This document shows positions 26,337-36,497 of a stretch of 64,000 nucleotides of DNA, in pieces. The DNA comes from Roseiarcus sp963833955 (lineage in GTDB: Bacteria > Pseudomonadota > Alphaproteobacteria > Rhizobiales > Beijerinckiaceae), in assembly GCA_963833955.1 (NCBI GenBank), contig CAWHZY010000021.1:410292-474291 (forward strand), read 5' to 3'. The notes under the pieces are model-generated. The model made no database searches. It had not been told where the DNA came from and was given only the letters and a program-made list of their open reading frames with translations. Position 1 is the stretch's first letter. Every line of letters starts with the position of its first letter. Position numbers and translations under genes: made by a program.

Positions 26337-28001
26337 TTAAGTCAGACCCATCGCGATCCGATAGTACTTGACCTGGTTCTCGCGACCGAGCTTGTCGGTC
26401 AGCTTGTCCCAGGCGGCCGCGACATTGTCGGCGCCCTGCTGGGCGGTTTCCTTGCCCGCGAAGACTTTGCTCAGCTCGTCTTCGGCGATGCTGTAATATT
26501 GGAAGATGCCCGGAATGCGGGGTTCGATCGCCGAGTTCGGGTGGTTGTAGGAGGTCGACTGCGAGTCCATGTACGATCCGATATACTTCTTGTCGTAGCC
26601 GGCGAGCGCCCACAGGTCGAGGTTGGTGTGGCTCTTCCGATAGGGCTGGAATCCCGACGGATAGGCCGCGGTCCACATGGACAGGTCCTTGCCGCCGAGG
26701 TGCGCGGCCGCGCTCCACGCGGCCTTATGCCGCTTCGGATCGCTGTCGACCGTCTTCATCACATAGATGCCCCAGCCGAGATAGGCCATGTTGGGGGCGA
26801 CGTTCGGCCCGGTAGGCAGCTTCTCCCACGCACCCTTGCGGAAGTTATAGACGTCGTCCGAGGCGGGCAGGATGTCGAAGTCGAGCACGTCGCCGATCGT
26901 CGCGGTGTCGCTGGTCTTGGCGACCGTGCCGATGTCGCCCCACCATTCCAGGAGCGATCCCGTGCCCGGCAGGAATTGCTGGAAGGCGGTCGTGCCGGGA
27001 TCGGCGTTGATCTGGTCCGCCGGCTCGTAGGGCAGAAGGTCGACGACATCCTGGATCGCGCGCACCCAGCCGGGGTTGTTGACGAGCGGCTTCATGTTCT
27101 CGTCGAACATCCAGTTCTTTTCGCCAGGATACTTCGTATAGGCCGTCGAGCGGCTCGCGGTGAAATAGAACTGGAACCCGCCCCAAGGTTTCGGCTGGTC
27201 GAGGAACCCGTAGACTTCCTTGCCCTTGACCTTCTTGCCCTTGAGGAACTTGGTGACCTGCTGCACCTGCTGCCAGGTCTTCGGCGGGCCCCAGGTCTCG
27301 AGCCCCGCCTTGTCCTTCCAGTCCGCCCATTGCTTGGCGAGATCGGAATCGCCGAACACGTCGGTGCGTCTGTTCATCGTGTGACAGTCGCTGTCGATGC
27401 AGGTGCGATGGATCTTGCCGTTCCAGGTGCCGACCGGCGGCTTGAGGTAATTGACGTAGTCGTCGAAGTCGACCTGTGTCTTCACCCAGTCGGGCATTTC
27501 CGACAGAAGGTCTTTCACGCCCATGTCGCCTTCGAACGGCGCACCCATCTCGATGATGTCGAAGTCGACGGTGCCGGTCGCAATCGATTGCTGCAGGCGG
27601 GCGTTGTAGTCGCCCTGGGCGAGATCGATCCACTTGATCTTCGCGCCGGTATAGGCCTCCCATGGCGTCAGGAAGCCGCGAAACAGGAAGTTGTGGAGGT
27701 TCTGGTTGTTGAGTCCCATGAAGGAGAACTCGACGCCAGCGAATTCGCCCGGCTTGACGTTGGCCTTGGTCGGCCCGAGGCAGAGGGCGCCGACCTTCTG
27801 CCAATCGGCGTCGGTCGGCGAGCCGTTGCCGGCGCCCGGGATCTTCATGATCTGGGAGACGATGCTGTCTTCGGCAAAGGACGGCGTAGAGGACAGGACG
27901 GACGAGCTTGCGGCCAGCGCGGCGGCGCCGGCTGCCCCTTTCAGGACATCGCGCCGGCTTCTCTGCATCGCCATGAGTTGTTCGTAGATTTGGACACGCA
28001 T
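26337..28001 (-). CDS. ABC transporter extracellular solute-binding protein
   Basis: A 554-residue family-1-type solute-binding protein, larger than the usual 420. The start at 28001 has GGGAGGA upstream. A Tat-type signal (SRRDVLKGAAGAAALA, about residues 14-30) predicts export in folded form and cleavage after SFA. The mature part contains GDYNARLQQSIATGTVDFDI and GSLLEWWGDIGTV. It should bind a carbohydrate or polyol in the periplasm for the MalFG-type permeases. The ligand is unknown. It is followed by a hairpin. Confidence 0.88.
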   Translation of the reverse strand: MRVQIYEQLMAMQRSRRDVLKGAAGAAALAASSSVLSSTPSFAEDSIVSQIMKIPGAGNGSPTDADWQKVGALCLGPTKANVKPGEFAGVEFSFMGLNNQNLHNFLFRGFLTPWEAYTGAKIKWIDLAQGDYNARLQQSIATGTVDFDIIEMGAPFEGDMGVKDLLSEMPDWVKTQVDFDDYVNYLKPPVGTWNGKIHRTCIDSDCHTMNRRTDVFGDSDLAKQWADWKDKAGLETWGPPKTWQQVQQVTKFLKGKKVKGKEVYGFLDQPKPWGGFQFYFTASRSTAYTKYPGEKNWMFDENMKPLVNNPGWVRAIQDVVDLLPYEPADQINADPGTTAFQQFLPGTGSLLEWWGDIGTVAKTSDTATIGDVLDFDILPASDDVYNFRKGAWEKLPTGPNVAPNMAYLGWGIYVMKTVDSDPKRHKAAWSAAAHLGGKDLSMWTAAYPSGFQPYRKSHTNLDLWALAGYDKKYIGSYMDSQSTSYNHPNSAIEPRIPGIFQYYSIAEDELSKVFAGKETAQQGADNVAAAWDKLTDKLGRENQVKYYRIAMGLT

Positions 28002-28221
28002 CGATTATTCCTCCCTCTTGCGCCGACATAGCGATTCCGGACAGGCGGACGTCGCACCACGCTCGCACTTACCCAACGCGCGGCTAGCGCAAGTTCCAGG
28101 ACTTAAGCTGGCGTTTTGAGCCAAAGTCAATTGCCGGAACCCCGGGCATTTGCCCGCTCCAAGGCGAGCGCTTTGCGCAAGTGCGCGAGAATGCGGTCCC
28201 GCCCTTTTACTCCAAGCTCGA

Positions 28222-28238
28222 CGCCCGCCTCGCGGGCG
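28222..28238 (-). terminator. Possible terminator hairpin after the ATPase gene
   Basis: A 7-bp GC stem (CGCCCGC / GCGGGCG) with a 3-base loop lies about 30 bases past the stop of the ABC ATPase, without a T run. The rest of the gap up to 28001 shows nothing else apart from the promoter side of the binding-protein gene. Confidence 0.35.
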
Positions 28239-28267
28239 GAGCGGGAATGCCATTCGTCCTCGCGCTT

Positions 28268-29329
28268 CTATTGCAGCCGCTTGCCGCTTTCGGCGTCGAA
28301 CAGGTGGACCGCGTCCAGGTTTGGCGAGAGCAGCAGGCTTTGGCCCGGCTGCGCCGATATGCGGTCACGGAAGACGGTGACGATCGGATGGCCTCCGACC
28401 TTGGCGAACACCTGGGTTTCCGAGCCGGTCGGCTCGACCACGGAAACCTCGGCCTTGAAGTCGCTGCCGATGGCGAGATGCTCCGGCCGAATACCATAGA
28501 TGCAAGGGCGTCCGTCAATGTTACTCGGCGCCGATTTGAGAGGCAGCTCCACGCCGCCTTCGGTAACGAAAACAGGCTTGCCTTTCACGGCGACAGCCCC
28601 TTTGAGCAAATTCATCGAGGGAGATCCGATAAAACCCGCGACGAAACGGGTCGCCGGCCGGTCGTAGAGTTCAAGCGGAGCGCCCATCTGCTCCACCACG
28701 CCGTCGCGCATGACCACAATTCGATCGGCCATCGTCATTGCCTCGATCTGGTCGTGCGTCACATAGACCGTCGTGGTTTTCAGGCGTTGATGCAGCTCCT
28801 TGATTTCGGCGCGCATCTGCACGCGTAACTGAGCGTCCAGATTTGAGAGCGGCTCGTCGAACAGAAAGACCTGCGGATCGCGCACGATCGCCCGCCCCAT
28901 CGCGACACGCTGCCGTTGTCCGCCCGACAATTGCCGCGGGTAGCGGGAAAGATAAGGAGCAACATGGAGGATATCGGCGGCCCGCTTGACGCGCGCCTGG
29001 ATCTCCTCCTTCGGCGTATTGCGCAGTTTTAGCCCAAAGCTCATGTTCTGTTCGACGGTTTTGTGCGGGTAGAGCGCGTAGTTCTGAAACACCATCGCAA
29101 TGTCGCGATCCCGCGGCGGCAGGTTGTTGACCACCCGCGGTCCGATCTTGACCTTTCCCTCGGTGATCAACTCAAGGCCGGCAATCATTCGCAGAAGCGT
29201 CGATTTCCCGCATCCGGACGGTCCGACGAGCGTGACGAATTCGCCATCGGCGATCGAAAGCGAGACGCCGTGAATGACTTCGACGCCGCCGTAAGCTTTG
29301 CGCGCATTGACAACGTCGACCGACGCCAT
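28268..29329 (-). CDS. Carbohydrate ABC transporter ATPase, UgpC/MsmX type
   Basis: A 353-residue ATPase with Walker A GPSGCGKST, Q-loop VFQNYALYPHKTVEQN, signature LSGGQRQRVAMGRAI, Walker B VFLFDEPLSNLDAQLR and the H-loop YVTHDQIEAM. The C-terminal 110 residues form the TOBE/OB regulatory region (IYGIRPEHLAIGSDF). It energises the MalFG-type importer. The start at 29329 follows GGAGAGAAG. It is the first gene of the minus-strand transporter set in transcription order and is divergent from rbsK, so the 200-base gap between them holds both promoters. Confidence 0.92.
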   Translation of the reverse strand: MASVDVVNARKAYGGVEVIHGVSLSIADGEFVTLVGPSGCGKSTLLRMIAGLELITEGKVKIGPRVVNNLPPRDRDIAMVFQNYALYPHKTVEQNMSFGLKLRNTPKEEIQARVKRAADILHVAPYLSRYPRQLSGGQRQRVAMGRAIVRDPQVFLFDEPLSNLDAQLRVQMRAEIKELHQRLKTTTVYVTHDQIEAMTMADRIVVMRDGVVEQMGAPLELYDRPATRFVAGFIGSPSMNLLKGAVAVKGKPVFVTEGGVELPLKSAPSNIDGRPCIYGIRPEHLAIGSDFKAEVSVVEPTGSETQVFAKVGGHPIVTVFRDRISAQPGQSLLLSPNLDAVHLFDAESGKRLQ

Positions 29330-29529
29330 TCTTCTCTCCAAACGCGATTTCCAGTGCGATGCCAGGGTTCAGCGTAGTTCATTGCTGAATTGGCGTCGAG
29401 CGCGGAGACACGCGATAGGGCAATTCGGGAGGGCGGCTTGCGAGTCAGAGGCGTATACCTGGAAAACGTAAACGCGACTGACGCCAATAGCGAGCTTGGC
29501 GCCGGCGCAAACATCGAAAGACAGGGGAA

Positions 29530-30477
29530 ATGACCGAGGGGCACAGGCCGCGCATCGCCGTCGTCGGCAGCAACATGGTGGACCTCGTCACCTATGTCGA
29601 TCGGATGCCGATCAAGGGTGAGACCGTCGAGGCGCCGAGCTTTGAAATGGGCCACGGCGGCAAAGGCGCCAATCAGGCGGTCGCCGCCGCCAAGCTGGGC
29701 GCCTCGGTTGTGATGGTCACGGCCGTCGGCGACGACATGTTTGCGGACGCCACCATACGCAATCTCGAGGCGGTTGGGGTCGATACGAGCCATGTGCGGC
29801 GCGTCAAGGGAAAGCCGAGCGGGGTTGCGCCGATCATGGTCGAGCCGAACGGCGAAAACTCGATCCTGATCGTGAAAGGCGCGAACGCCGATCTCTCGCC
29901 CGCCGACATCGATCGCGCCGCCGATGTTCTGAAGACCTGCGATCTCATTCTTATGCAGCTCGAAGTCCCGCTCGAAACCGTCTACGCGGCCATCGCCTTC
30001 GGCAAGCGCCACGGCGTGAAGACAGTCCTCAACCCGGCTCCGGCGACGGCGGCGCTCGACGTGGATCGAATTCGCGATGTGACGTTCTTCATCCCCAACG
30101 AAACCGAGCTCGCGATCCTGACCGGCATGCCGGTTGATACGGAATCGAGCATCGTGACCGCCGCGCGAAGTTTGCTCGACAAAGGTTTTGGGACCGTGAT
30201 TGTCACGCTGGGATCGCGCGGCGCGCTTCTCACAACGCCGACCGACGCGCGAAGAATTGAGCCGGTTCCGGTGAAGGCTGTCGATACGACGGGCGCCGGC
30301 GACGCCTTCGTGGGGAGTTTTGCGCGTTTCTTTGCCGACGGCGTTCCTCTGGAGGCTGCCTTGAAGCAGGCGGCGCGTTACGCCGCGGACTCCGTCACCC
30401 GGCGCGGCACCCAGAAAGCCTATGCATCCGCGGATGAATTCAAGACGTTTTGCGAAACGTTGGAGGGAGGCGGTTAG
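29530..30477 (+). CDS. rbsK: Ribokinase
   Basis: A 315-residue PfkB-family kinase. The family signature 1 region is GHGGKGANQAVAAAKLGA and signature 2 with the catalytic Asp is DTTGAGDAFVGSFARFF. The ribose-binding GSNMVDLVTYVDRMP and NPAPATAAL segments match ribokinase. It phosphorylates ribose or deoxyribose in the cytoplasm. It was probably the start of a ribose operon whose ATPase gene (next feature) is broken. The start at 29530 has AGGGGAA upstream. Confidence 0.9.
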   Translation: MTEGHRPRIAVVGSNMVDLVTYVDRMPIKGETVEAPSFEMGHGGKGANQAVAAAKLGASVVMVTAVGDDMFADATIRNLEAVGVDTSHVRRVKGKPSGVAPIMVEPNGENSILIVKGANADLSPADIDRAADVLKTCDLILMQLEVPLETVYAAIAFGKRHGVKTVLNPAPATAALDVDRIRDVTFFIPNETELAILTGMPVDTESSIVTAARSLLDKGFGTVIVTLGSRGALLTTPTDARRIEPVPVKAVDTTGAGDAFVGSFARFFADGVPLEAALKQAARYAADSVTRRGTQKAYASADEFKTFCETLEGGG

Positions 30478-30611
30478 GCGAGGAGCGGCTCGCCATTTCA
30501 GATCCTATCGCTCCTTGAGCCGGCTCGACAAGGCTTGACGAACTTTGCGGCGGCGTGAAATGTTCGCCACAACTTCATGGGACCAACAATTCAGCGAAAT
30601 CCCGGCTTCTC

Positions 30612-30845
30612 ATGATTCCTCCTCCGGTCGATCGAACCGCATCTTCGGGCGCGTCGCTGGTGCGCGTCGCAGGAATGACCAAGAGCTTCGGAGGAGTTCG
30701 AGCGCTCCGCGGAGTGAGCTTGGAAGTGCGGGCGGGCGAGGTCCATGCGCTTCTCGGAGAGAACGGCGCCGGCAAGTCAACGCTGATCAAGATCTTGAGC
30801 GGCGTGCACAGCCGTATTCAAAAAGGATCCCCCCTGCAGAACTGA
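30612..30845 (+). pseudogene. Truncated ribose-type ABC ATPase (RbsA N-terminal fragment)
   Basis: Only 77 residues remain of a protein that normally has about 500. They contain the start of the first NBD (SFGGVRALRGVSLEVRAGEV) and Walker A (LLGENGAGKST), then end after SGVHSRIQKGSPLQN. No other part of RbsA, RbsC or RbsB follows before the convergent M3 peptidase gene. This is a true deletion rather than a one-base error. Confidence 0.8.
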
Positions 30846-30923
30846 CGGGTGCCTGCAAACGCAGCAAAACCGGGCTGCAATTGAGAGGTTCCATTGACGC
30901 GTAAGGCTGAGATGAAAGGGTGT

Positions 30924-30946
30924 GCGGGCGTCGAAATGACGCCCGC
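30924..30946. terminator. Bidirectional terminator hairpin
   Basis: A 9-bp perfect stem (GCGGGCGTC / GACGCCCGC) with a 5-base loop between the broken rbsA and the convergent M3 peptidase gene (stop at 30959). Confidence 0.6.
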
Positions 30947-30958
30947 CTCCCGTGAGCT

Positions 30959-33037
30959 TCAGCCCGCTTCGAGTTCGAGTCCCCGCTTGCGGAAAAGCGC
31001 TTCCGGCGACGGCGATCGGCCGCGAAAGGCGCGATAGGCTTCGTCATAGTCGCGGCTGCCGCCGGCCGCATAAACGAAATCATTGAGACGCTTGGCGATC
31101 GCGGGATCGAAGATGTCGCCGCTCTCCTCGAACGCCTCGAAACCGTCAGCGTCCAGAACCTCCGACCACAGATAGCTGTAATAGGCGGCCGAATACCCGC
31201 CCGAGAAAATGTGCTGGAAATGCGGAGTTCTGTGACGCATGCCGATCGCGTCGGGCATGCCGATCCGCTTGAGTTCCTGGCGCTCGAACGCAACGACATC
31301 GACCCCTTCAGGCGAGGGATCGAGATGGAGCTTCAAGTCGACCAGCGCGGAGGCTGTGTATTCGACGGTCGCCCAGCCCTGATTGAACCGGCGCGCCTTG
31401 AGGAGTTTGTCGACCAGCGCCTCGGGCATCGGCTCGCCGGTTTTATAGTGGAGCGCAAAGCGTCGCAGCATCTCTGGCTGCAAGATCCAATGCTCAAAGA
31501 CCTGGGAGGGAAACTCGACGAAATCGCCGGCGACATGCGTGCCCGAAATGCGCGGGTAGACGACATCCGACAGCATGCCGTGCAAGCCATGGCCGAATTC
31601 ATGAAACAGCGTCCGCGCGTCGTCGACGCTCAACAGACTGGCCTCGCCGTCGCCGCTCCTGGCGAAGTTCATCACGTTGACGACGATCGGCAATTGCGGT
31701 CCGTCAAGCTTCTGCTGGCCGCGGAAGCCGCTCATCCACGCGCCGCTCCGCTTTGATGGCCTCGCGAAGTAATCGCCCAGAAACAGCGCTTTTGGCGCGC
31801 CGTCGCGCGCTCTCACTTCCCATGCGCGAACGTCGGGATGATAGAGGTTGAGGTCGAAGCGCTCGGTAAAGCCAAGGCCGAACAGGCGGCTTGCGGCGTA
31901 AAAGGCGGCCTCGACGATGCGGTCGAGCTGCAAATAAGGCTTGAGCTCGCTCTCGTCCAAGTCGAACTCGGCCTTGCGCCGCTTCTCCGCGAGATAGCGC
32001 CAGTCCCAGGGCGCGAGTTTGAAGTTTCCGCCTTCGCCGGCGGCGAACGCCTGCAGCGCCTCCTCATCCTTGCGCGCGCTGGCGACGCCGGGAGCCCAGA
32101 CCGACTCGAGCAAATCGAGCGCCGCCCGCGGCGTTTTCGCCATCGTGTCAGCGAGGCGGTAGTGGGCGTAAGTCTCGTAGCCCAAAAGCCGCGCGCGCTC
32201 GGCTCGCAGGCGCACCAGCTCCGCGGCGATGGCGCGATTGTCTGTCGCGCCGCCGTTTTCTCCTCGAGCCGTCCAGGCACGGAACGCGGTCTCGCGAAGA
32301 TCGCGGCGCGCCGAGAATTGCAGGAATGGCTCGATGCTCGATCGCGAGAGCGTGATCGCATACTTCCCCGGATGGCCCCGATCGGCGGCGCTGCGCGCGG
32401 CGCTCGCGATGAAGAAATCGGGCAGGCCCTCGAGATCCGACTCGTCGAGCAGCATGAGCCAGTCTTTTTCGTCCCCAAGCACATTCTGGCCGAACTGAGC
32501 GGCGAGCGTCGCCAACCGCTCGGCGATTGCGGCCAGTCGCACTTTGGCCTCGGACGAGGCGGCCGCGCCCGCGCGGGTGAAATCGAGATGATAGCGGTCG
32601 AGCACACGCGCCTGCTCGGCCGAAAGGCCGAGATTCTCCTTCTCGGCGCTGATCGCGTCGATGCGCTTGAACAAAGCCTCGTTCAGATAGGTCTCGCTGC
32701 GATGGCGCGCGAGAACGGGCGCGATCTCGCGCTCGATCGCCTGCAGCTCGTCATTCGTGTGAGCGCCGGCGAGATTGAAAAAAACGCTCGCCACTTTGTC
32801 GAGGCTGCGGCCGCTGCGCTCCAGCGCGTCAATCGTATTGGCGAAGGACGGCGGTTCGGGATTGGCGGCGACGGCTTCGATCTCCGCGCGCGCTTGGGCG
32901 AGCGCCGCGTCGAAGGCCGGCGGAAATTGGCGAGGCTCGAAGCGGTCGAACGGCGGCGCCTCGAATGGCCCGGTCCAGGGTTCGAGAAGCGGGTTCGTGT
33001 CGGTAGGCGAGGGGGACGTCGGGGTTTTGGGGCTCAT
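30959..33037 (-). CDS. M3-family metallopeptidase (oligopeptidase A / peptidyl-dipeptidase Dcp type)
   Basis: A 692-residue zinc peptidase of the thimet oligopeptidase family. The active site is TLFHEFGHGLHGML (HExxH, about residue 481) with the third ligand Glu in FVEFPSQVFEHW. The N-terminal helical region (ANTIDALERSGRSLDKVASV) and C-terminal GFEAFEESGDIFDP are typical. It degrades short peptides, normally in the cytoplasm; no signal peptide is present. It stands alone. Confidence 0.93.
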   Translation of the reverse strand: MSPKTPTSPSPTDTNPLLEPWTGPFEAPPFDRFEPRQFPPAFDAALAQARAEIEAVAANPEPPSFANTIDALERSGRSLDKVASVFFNLAGAHTNDELQAIEREIAPVLARHRSETYLNEALFKRIDAISAEKENLGLSAEQARVLDRYHLDFTRAGAAASSEAKVRLAAIAERLATLAAQFGQNVLGDEKDWLMLLDESDLEGLPDFFIASAARSAADRGHPGKYAITLSRSSIEPFLQFSARRDLRETAFRAWTARGENGGATDNRAIAAELVRLRAERARLLGYETYAHYRLADTMAKTPRAALDLLESVWAPGVASARKDEEALQAFAAGEGGNFKLAPWDWRYLAEKRRKAEFDLDESELKPYLQLDRIVEAAFYAASRLFGLGFTERFDLNLYHPDVRAWEVRARDGAPKALFLGDYFARPSKRSGAWMSGFRGQQKLDGPQLPIVVNVMNFARSGDGEASLLSVDDARTLFHEFGHGLHGMLSDVVYPRISGTHVAGDFVEFPSQVFEHWILQPEMLRRFALHYKTGEPMPEALVDKLLKARRFNQGWATVEYTASALVDLKLHLDPSPEGVDVVAFERQELKRIGMPDAIGMRHRTPHFQHIFSGGYSAAYYSYLWSEVLDADGFEAFEESGDIFDPAIAKRLNDFVYAAGGSRDYDEAYRAFRGRSPSPEALFRKRGLELEAG

Positions 33038-33123
33038 GCCTCTCAGCTAGGAGGTCGAGCCACGCTACGCAACCCGCGCCGCGCTGTGGCGACGCGCTCT
33101 CAGGATCGAATCGCGCCCTGCCG

Positions 33124-33205
33124 TGTTGTCATTCCACGCAACGCGGGAATCCATGGGTCGGGTCAGGCCAGCCTGGATGCCCGCTTATGGCGGGCATGAC
33201 AGGGG
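33124..33205. repeat. Dispersed repeat, family 2, copy B
   Basis: Reads TTGTCATTCCACGCAACGCG, then GGGAATCCATGGG and CCTGGATGCCCGCTTATGGC with GGGCATGACA. It is a two-armed element with ends TGTCATTCC and GGCATGACA. It shares blocks with the copy at 15005-15095. Confidence 0.65.
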
Positions 33206-33240
33206 CGTCGTCTTTGGATTGCGCCGGCTGGAGGGGGCGC

Positions 33241-33627
33241 CTATTTCCCGCCTGCCTGCACCTTCTTCACATAGTCGTCGACCGCGTCGACGACCTTCTC
33301 GTCCGGGTGATCCTTGCAGAAGACGATGACTTCATGGATCCCCTGTTTGGCGCGCGGGATGTTCACCACGTGTCGCTTCATGTGGCCGTTCCACCAGCCG
33401 CTGTACCAGGCGCCGAGAAAGTCCGCGTCCTCCTGGAAGGTGCCGGCGAGCTGAGCGCAGGTCAGCGCCCGCACATTGAGATAGCCTTTGTCGTCCATGT
33501 AGGTCTTCAATTCGACCTGGGCTTGCGACGCCGAAACGGACGCGATCAGGCCCGCCGCCGCGATGAGCGCGACACGCAAATCGATCCGACCAAGCCTTGC
33601 TGAAAGCCTTGTGCTTGAGGCAACCAT
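33241..33627 (-). CDS. HdeA-like periplasmic protein (first of two)
   Basis: 128 residues: a signal peptide (VALIAAAGLIASVSASQAQ) and a small helical domain with two cysteines (LTCAQLAG and VIVFCKDHP), the arrangement of the HdeA/HdeB acid-stress chaperone family. The middle FQEDADFLGAWYSGWWNG matches its neighbour at 33708-34067. An HdeA-type function in acid resistance is inferred from family only. GGAAAGAGAGAAAC precedes the start. Confidence 0.8.
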   Translation of the reverse strand: MVASSTRLSARLGRIDLRVALIAAAGLIASVSASQAQVELKTYMDDKGYLNVRALTCAQLAGTFQEDADFLGAWYSGWWNGHMKRHVVNIPRAKQGIHEVIVFCKDHPDEKVVDAVDDYVKKVQAGGK

Positions 33628-33707
33628 GTTTCTCTCTTTCCGATCTCATGAGTTCAACGAGGCGCGCCTTTGGCTGTCCGGTAGAGCAGCGAGCGCGCAA
33701 GGCGAAG

Positions 33708-34067
33708 CTATTTCTCGTCGTTGACCTTGATGCCCTGTTCCTTGCGCATCAGCTTGATGTTGATGTCCATCGCCGTGATGACCTTCGTCTTCGGGTTCGC
33801 TTTGCAATAGACGATGACCCGGTGCTCCAGCTCCTTGGCGCGATCGACCTTCAATTTGCTGTAGCCAGCGAGGCCGTTGTACCAGCCGCTGTACCAAACC
33901 GTCATAAAGTCGGCGTCTTCCTGGAAGGTGTTGGCGAGCTGAGCGCAAGTCAGCTTCTGGACATCCAGGTTGCCCTTCGCGTCCGCATAGGTGTTCAGCT
34001 CGACCTGAGCTTGCGCCGCGCTGGCGCCAAACAGCGCCATCGCACAAAGCGATATCATGAATTTCAT
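33708..34067 (-). CDS. HdeA-like periplasmic protein (second of two)
   Basis: 119 residues with signal peptide MKFMISLCAMALFGASAAQA and the two cysteines of the HdeA family in LTCAQLANTFQEDADF and VIVYCKANPKT. It shares strong local similarity with the previous gene (YSGWYNG against YSGWWNG), so they are likely a tandem duplication. The ATG at 34067 follows GGGAGGGAAC; the longer frame is not needed. Confidence 0.83.
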   Translation of the reverse strand: MKFMISLCAMALFGASAAQAQVELNTYADAKGNLDVQKLTCAQLANTFQEDADFMTVWYSGWYNGLAGYSKLKVDRAKELEHRVIVYCKANPKTKVITAMDINIKLMRKEQGIKVNDEK

Positions 34068-34670
34068 TTGTTCCCTCCCCAACTCAAGCGCGGCTGCGTT
34101 TCGAAGGCGGTTGAGCGGATATCGGTTGCGCCGCGTTCAGTCCACACTGTTCACACAAATCTCCCTGAACTGGATCAAACCGCCGGTCAAGCCGCCGCCG
34201 CGCGGCGATTTCTGTTGTCCACCGCCGTCATACAAGCGCCAGCAATCGTCCGCTCGCGAGCCAGAAGCAATCCGGCTCAGCATCCTCACGAGATAGTGGG
34301 GAACGAACAGGCCCGGCGCGTCATCCCATTCCGCCGGCTCGAAACATTTCCAGCCTACGAGCCCGATCGTCTGGCTGCGGCTCAAGCGCGCCTCCATACG
34401 GCTGCAAGAGCGCGCGTCGTAATGTCCGCAATCGAGGGGGCGGCGACGAAGAAGGCCGGCATGTCGGATCGCGCCGGCGTGTTGGCGGCGCTTAAGGACA
34501 TAAAGTTTCAAGGCGTCGCCTATGCGGCGCCCGAGCTTCCGCGAGATCGACCAGATCGGCGGGCGCTACTCCTCGCTACACAAACGCGTATTTACTTTCG
34601 CTTTCGGCGGGCGCCGCCTTGCTGTGCGTAAAACTCGAAGCAAGGCGGCGGAAGGAGCGTTAGGAAAGGT
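34068..34670. other. Intergenic region with terminator-like hairpin
   Basis: Between hdeA-like genes and prfC. At 34612-34623 and 34639-34650 a perfect 12-bp inverted repeat (CGCCGCCTTGCT / AGCAAGGCGGCG) with a 15-base loop lies about 20 bases past the prfC stop and may terminate it. A minus-strand open frame at 34137-34511 contains a plausible protein-like stretch (CFEPAEWDDAPGLFVPHYLV) but has no recognised family and no good start; I do not call it. Confidence 0.45.
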
Positions 34671-36251
<1,581 letters not shown>

Positions 36252-36497
36252 GGTCTTTGGGTTGTAGGGAAGAAGCCCCTTACTTAGTGTGGATGGACCG
36301 GAGAGGGAAGAGCGCACCCGCTCGAGGGCGTCGAGGGACGGCGCACCGCAGGCCTCCGTCGATCGGACAGCGCCCTATCCAGCTTTGGATTCTTCGGCTT
36401 GACCATATTGTCCGATACGTTTGGTATGGGTTATGAACTTGATATTGACGCGCCCGCAAAAAACCGGTGAGACGAATGCGCCGCGCGCGGAGGAGGA

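Noticed and set aside
26499..28031. Antisense open frame of 510 codons over the binding-protein gene
   Set aside because: No family similarity, no ribosome-binding site, and the minus-strand gene is unmistakable with a Tat signal and ABC context.
34137..34511. Minus-strand open frame of 124 codons with a protein-like central stretch
   Set aside because: No recognisable family, poor start context and an Arg-rich beginning; noted only in the intergenic description.
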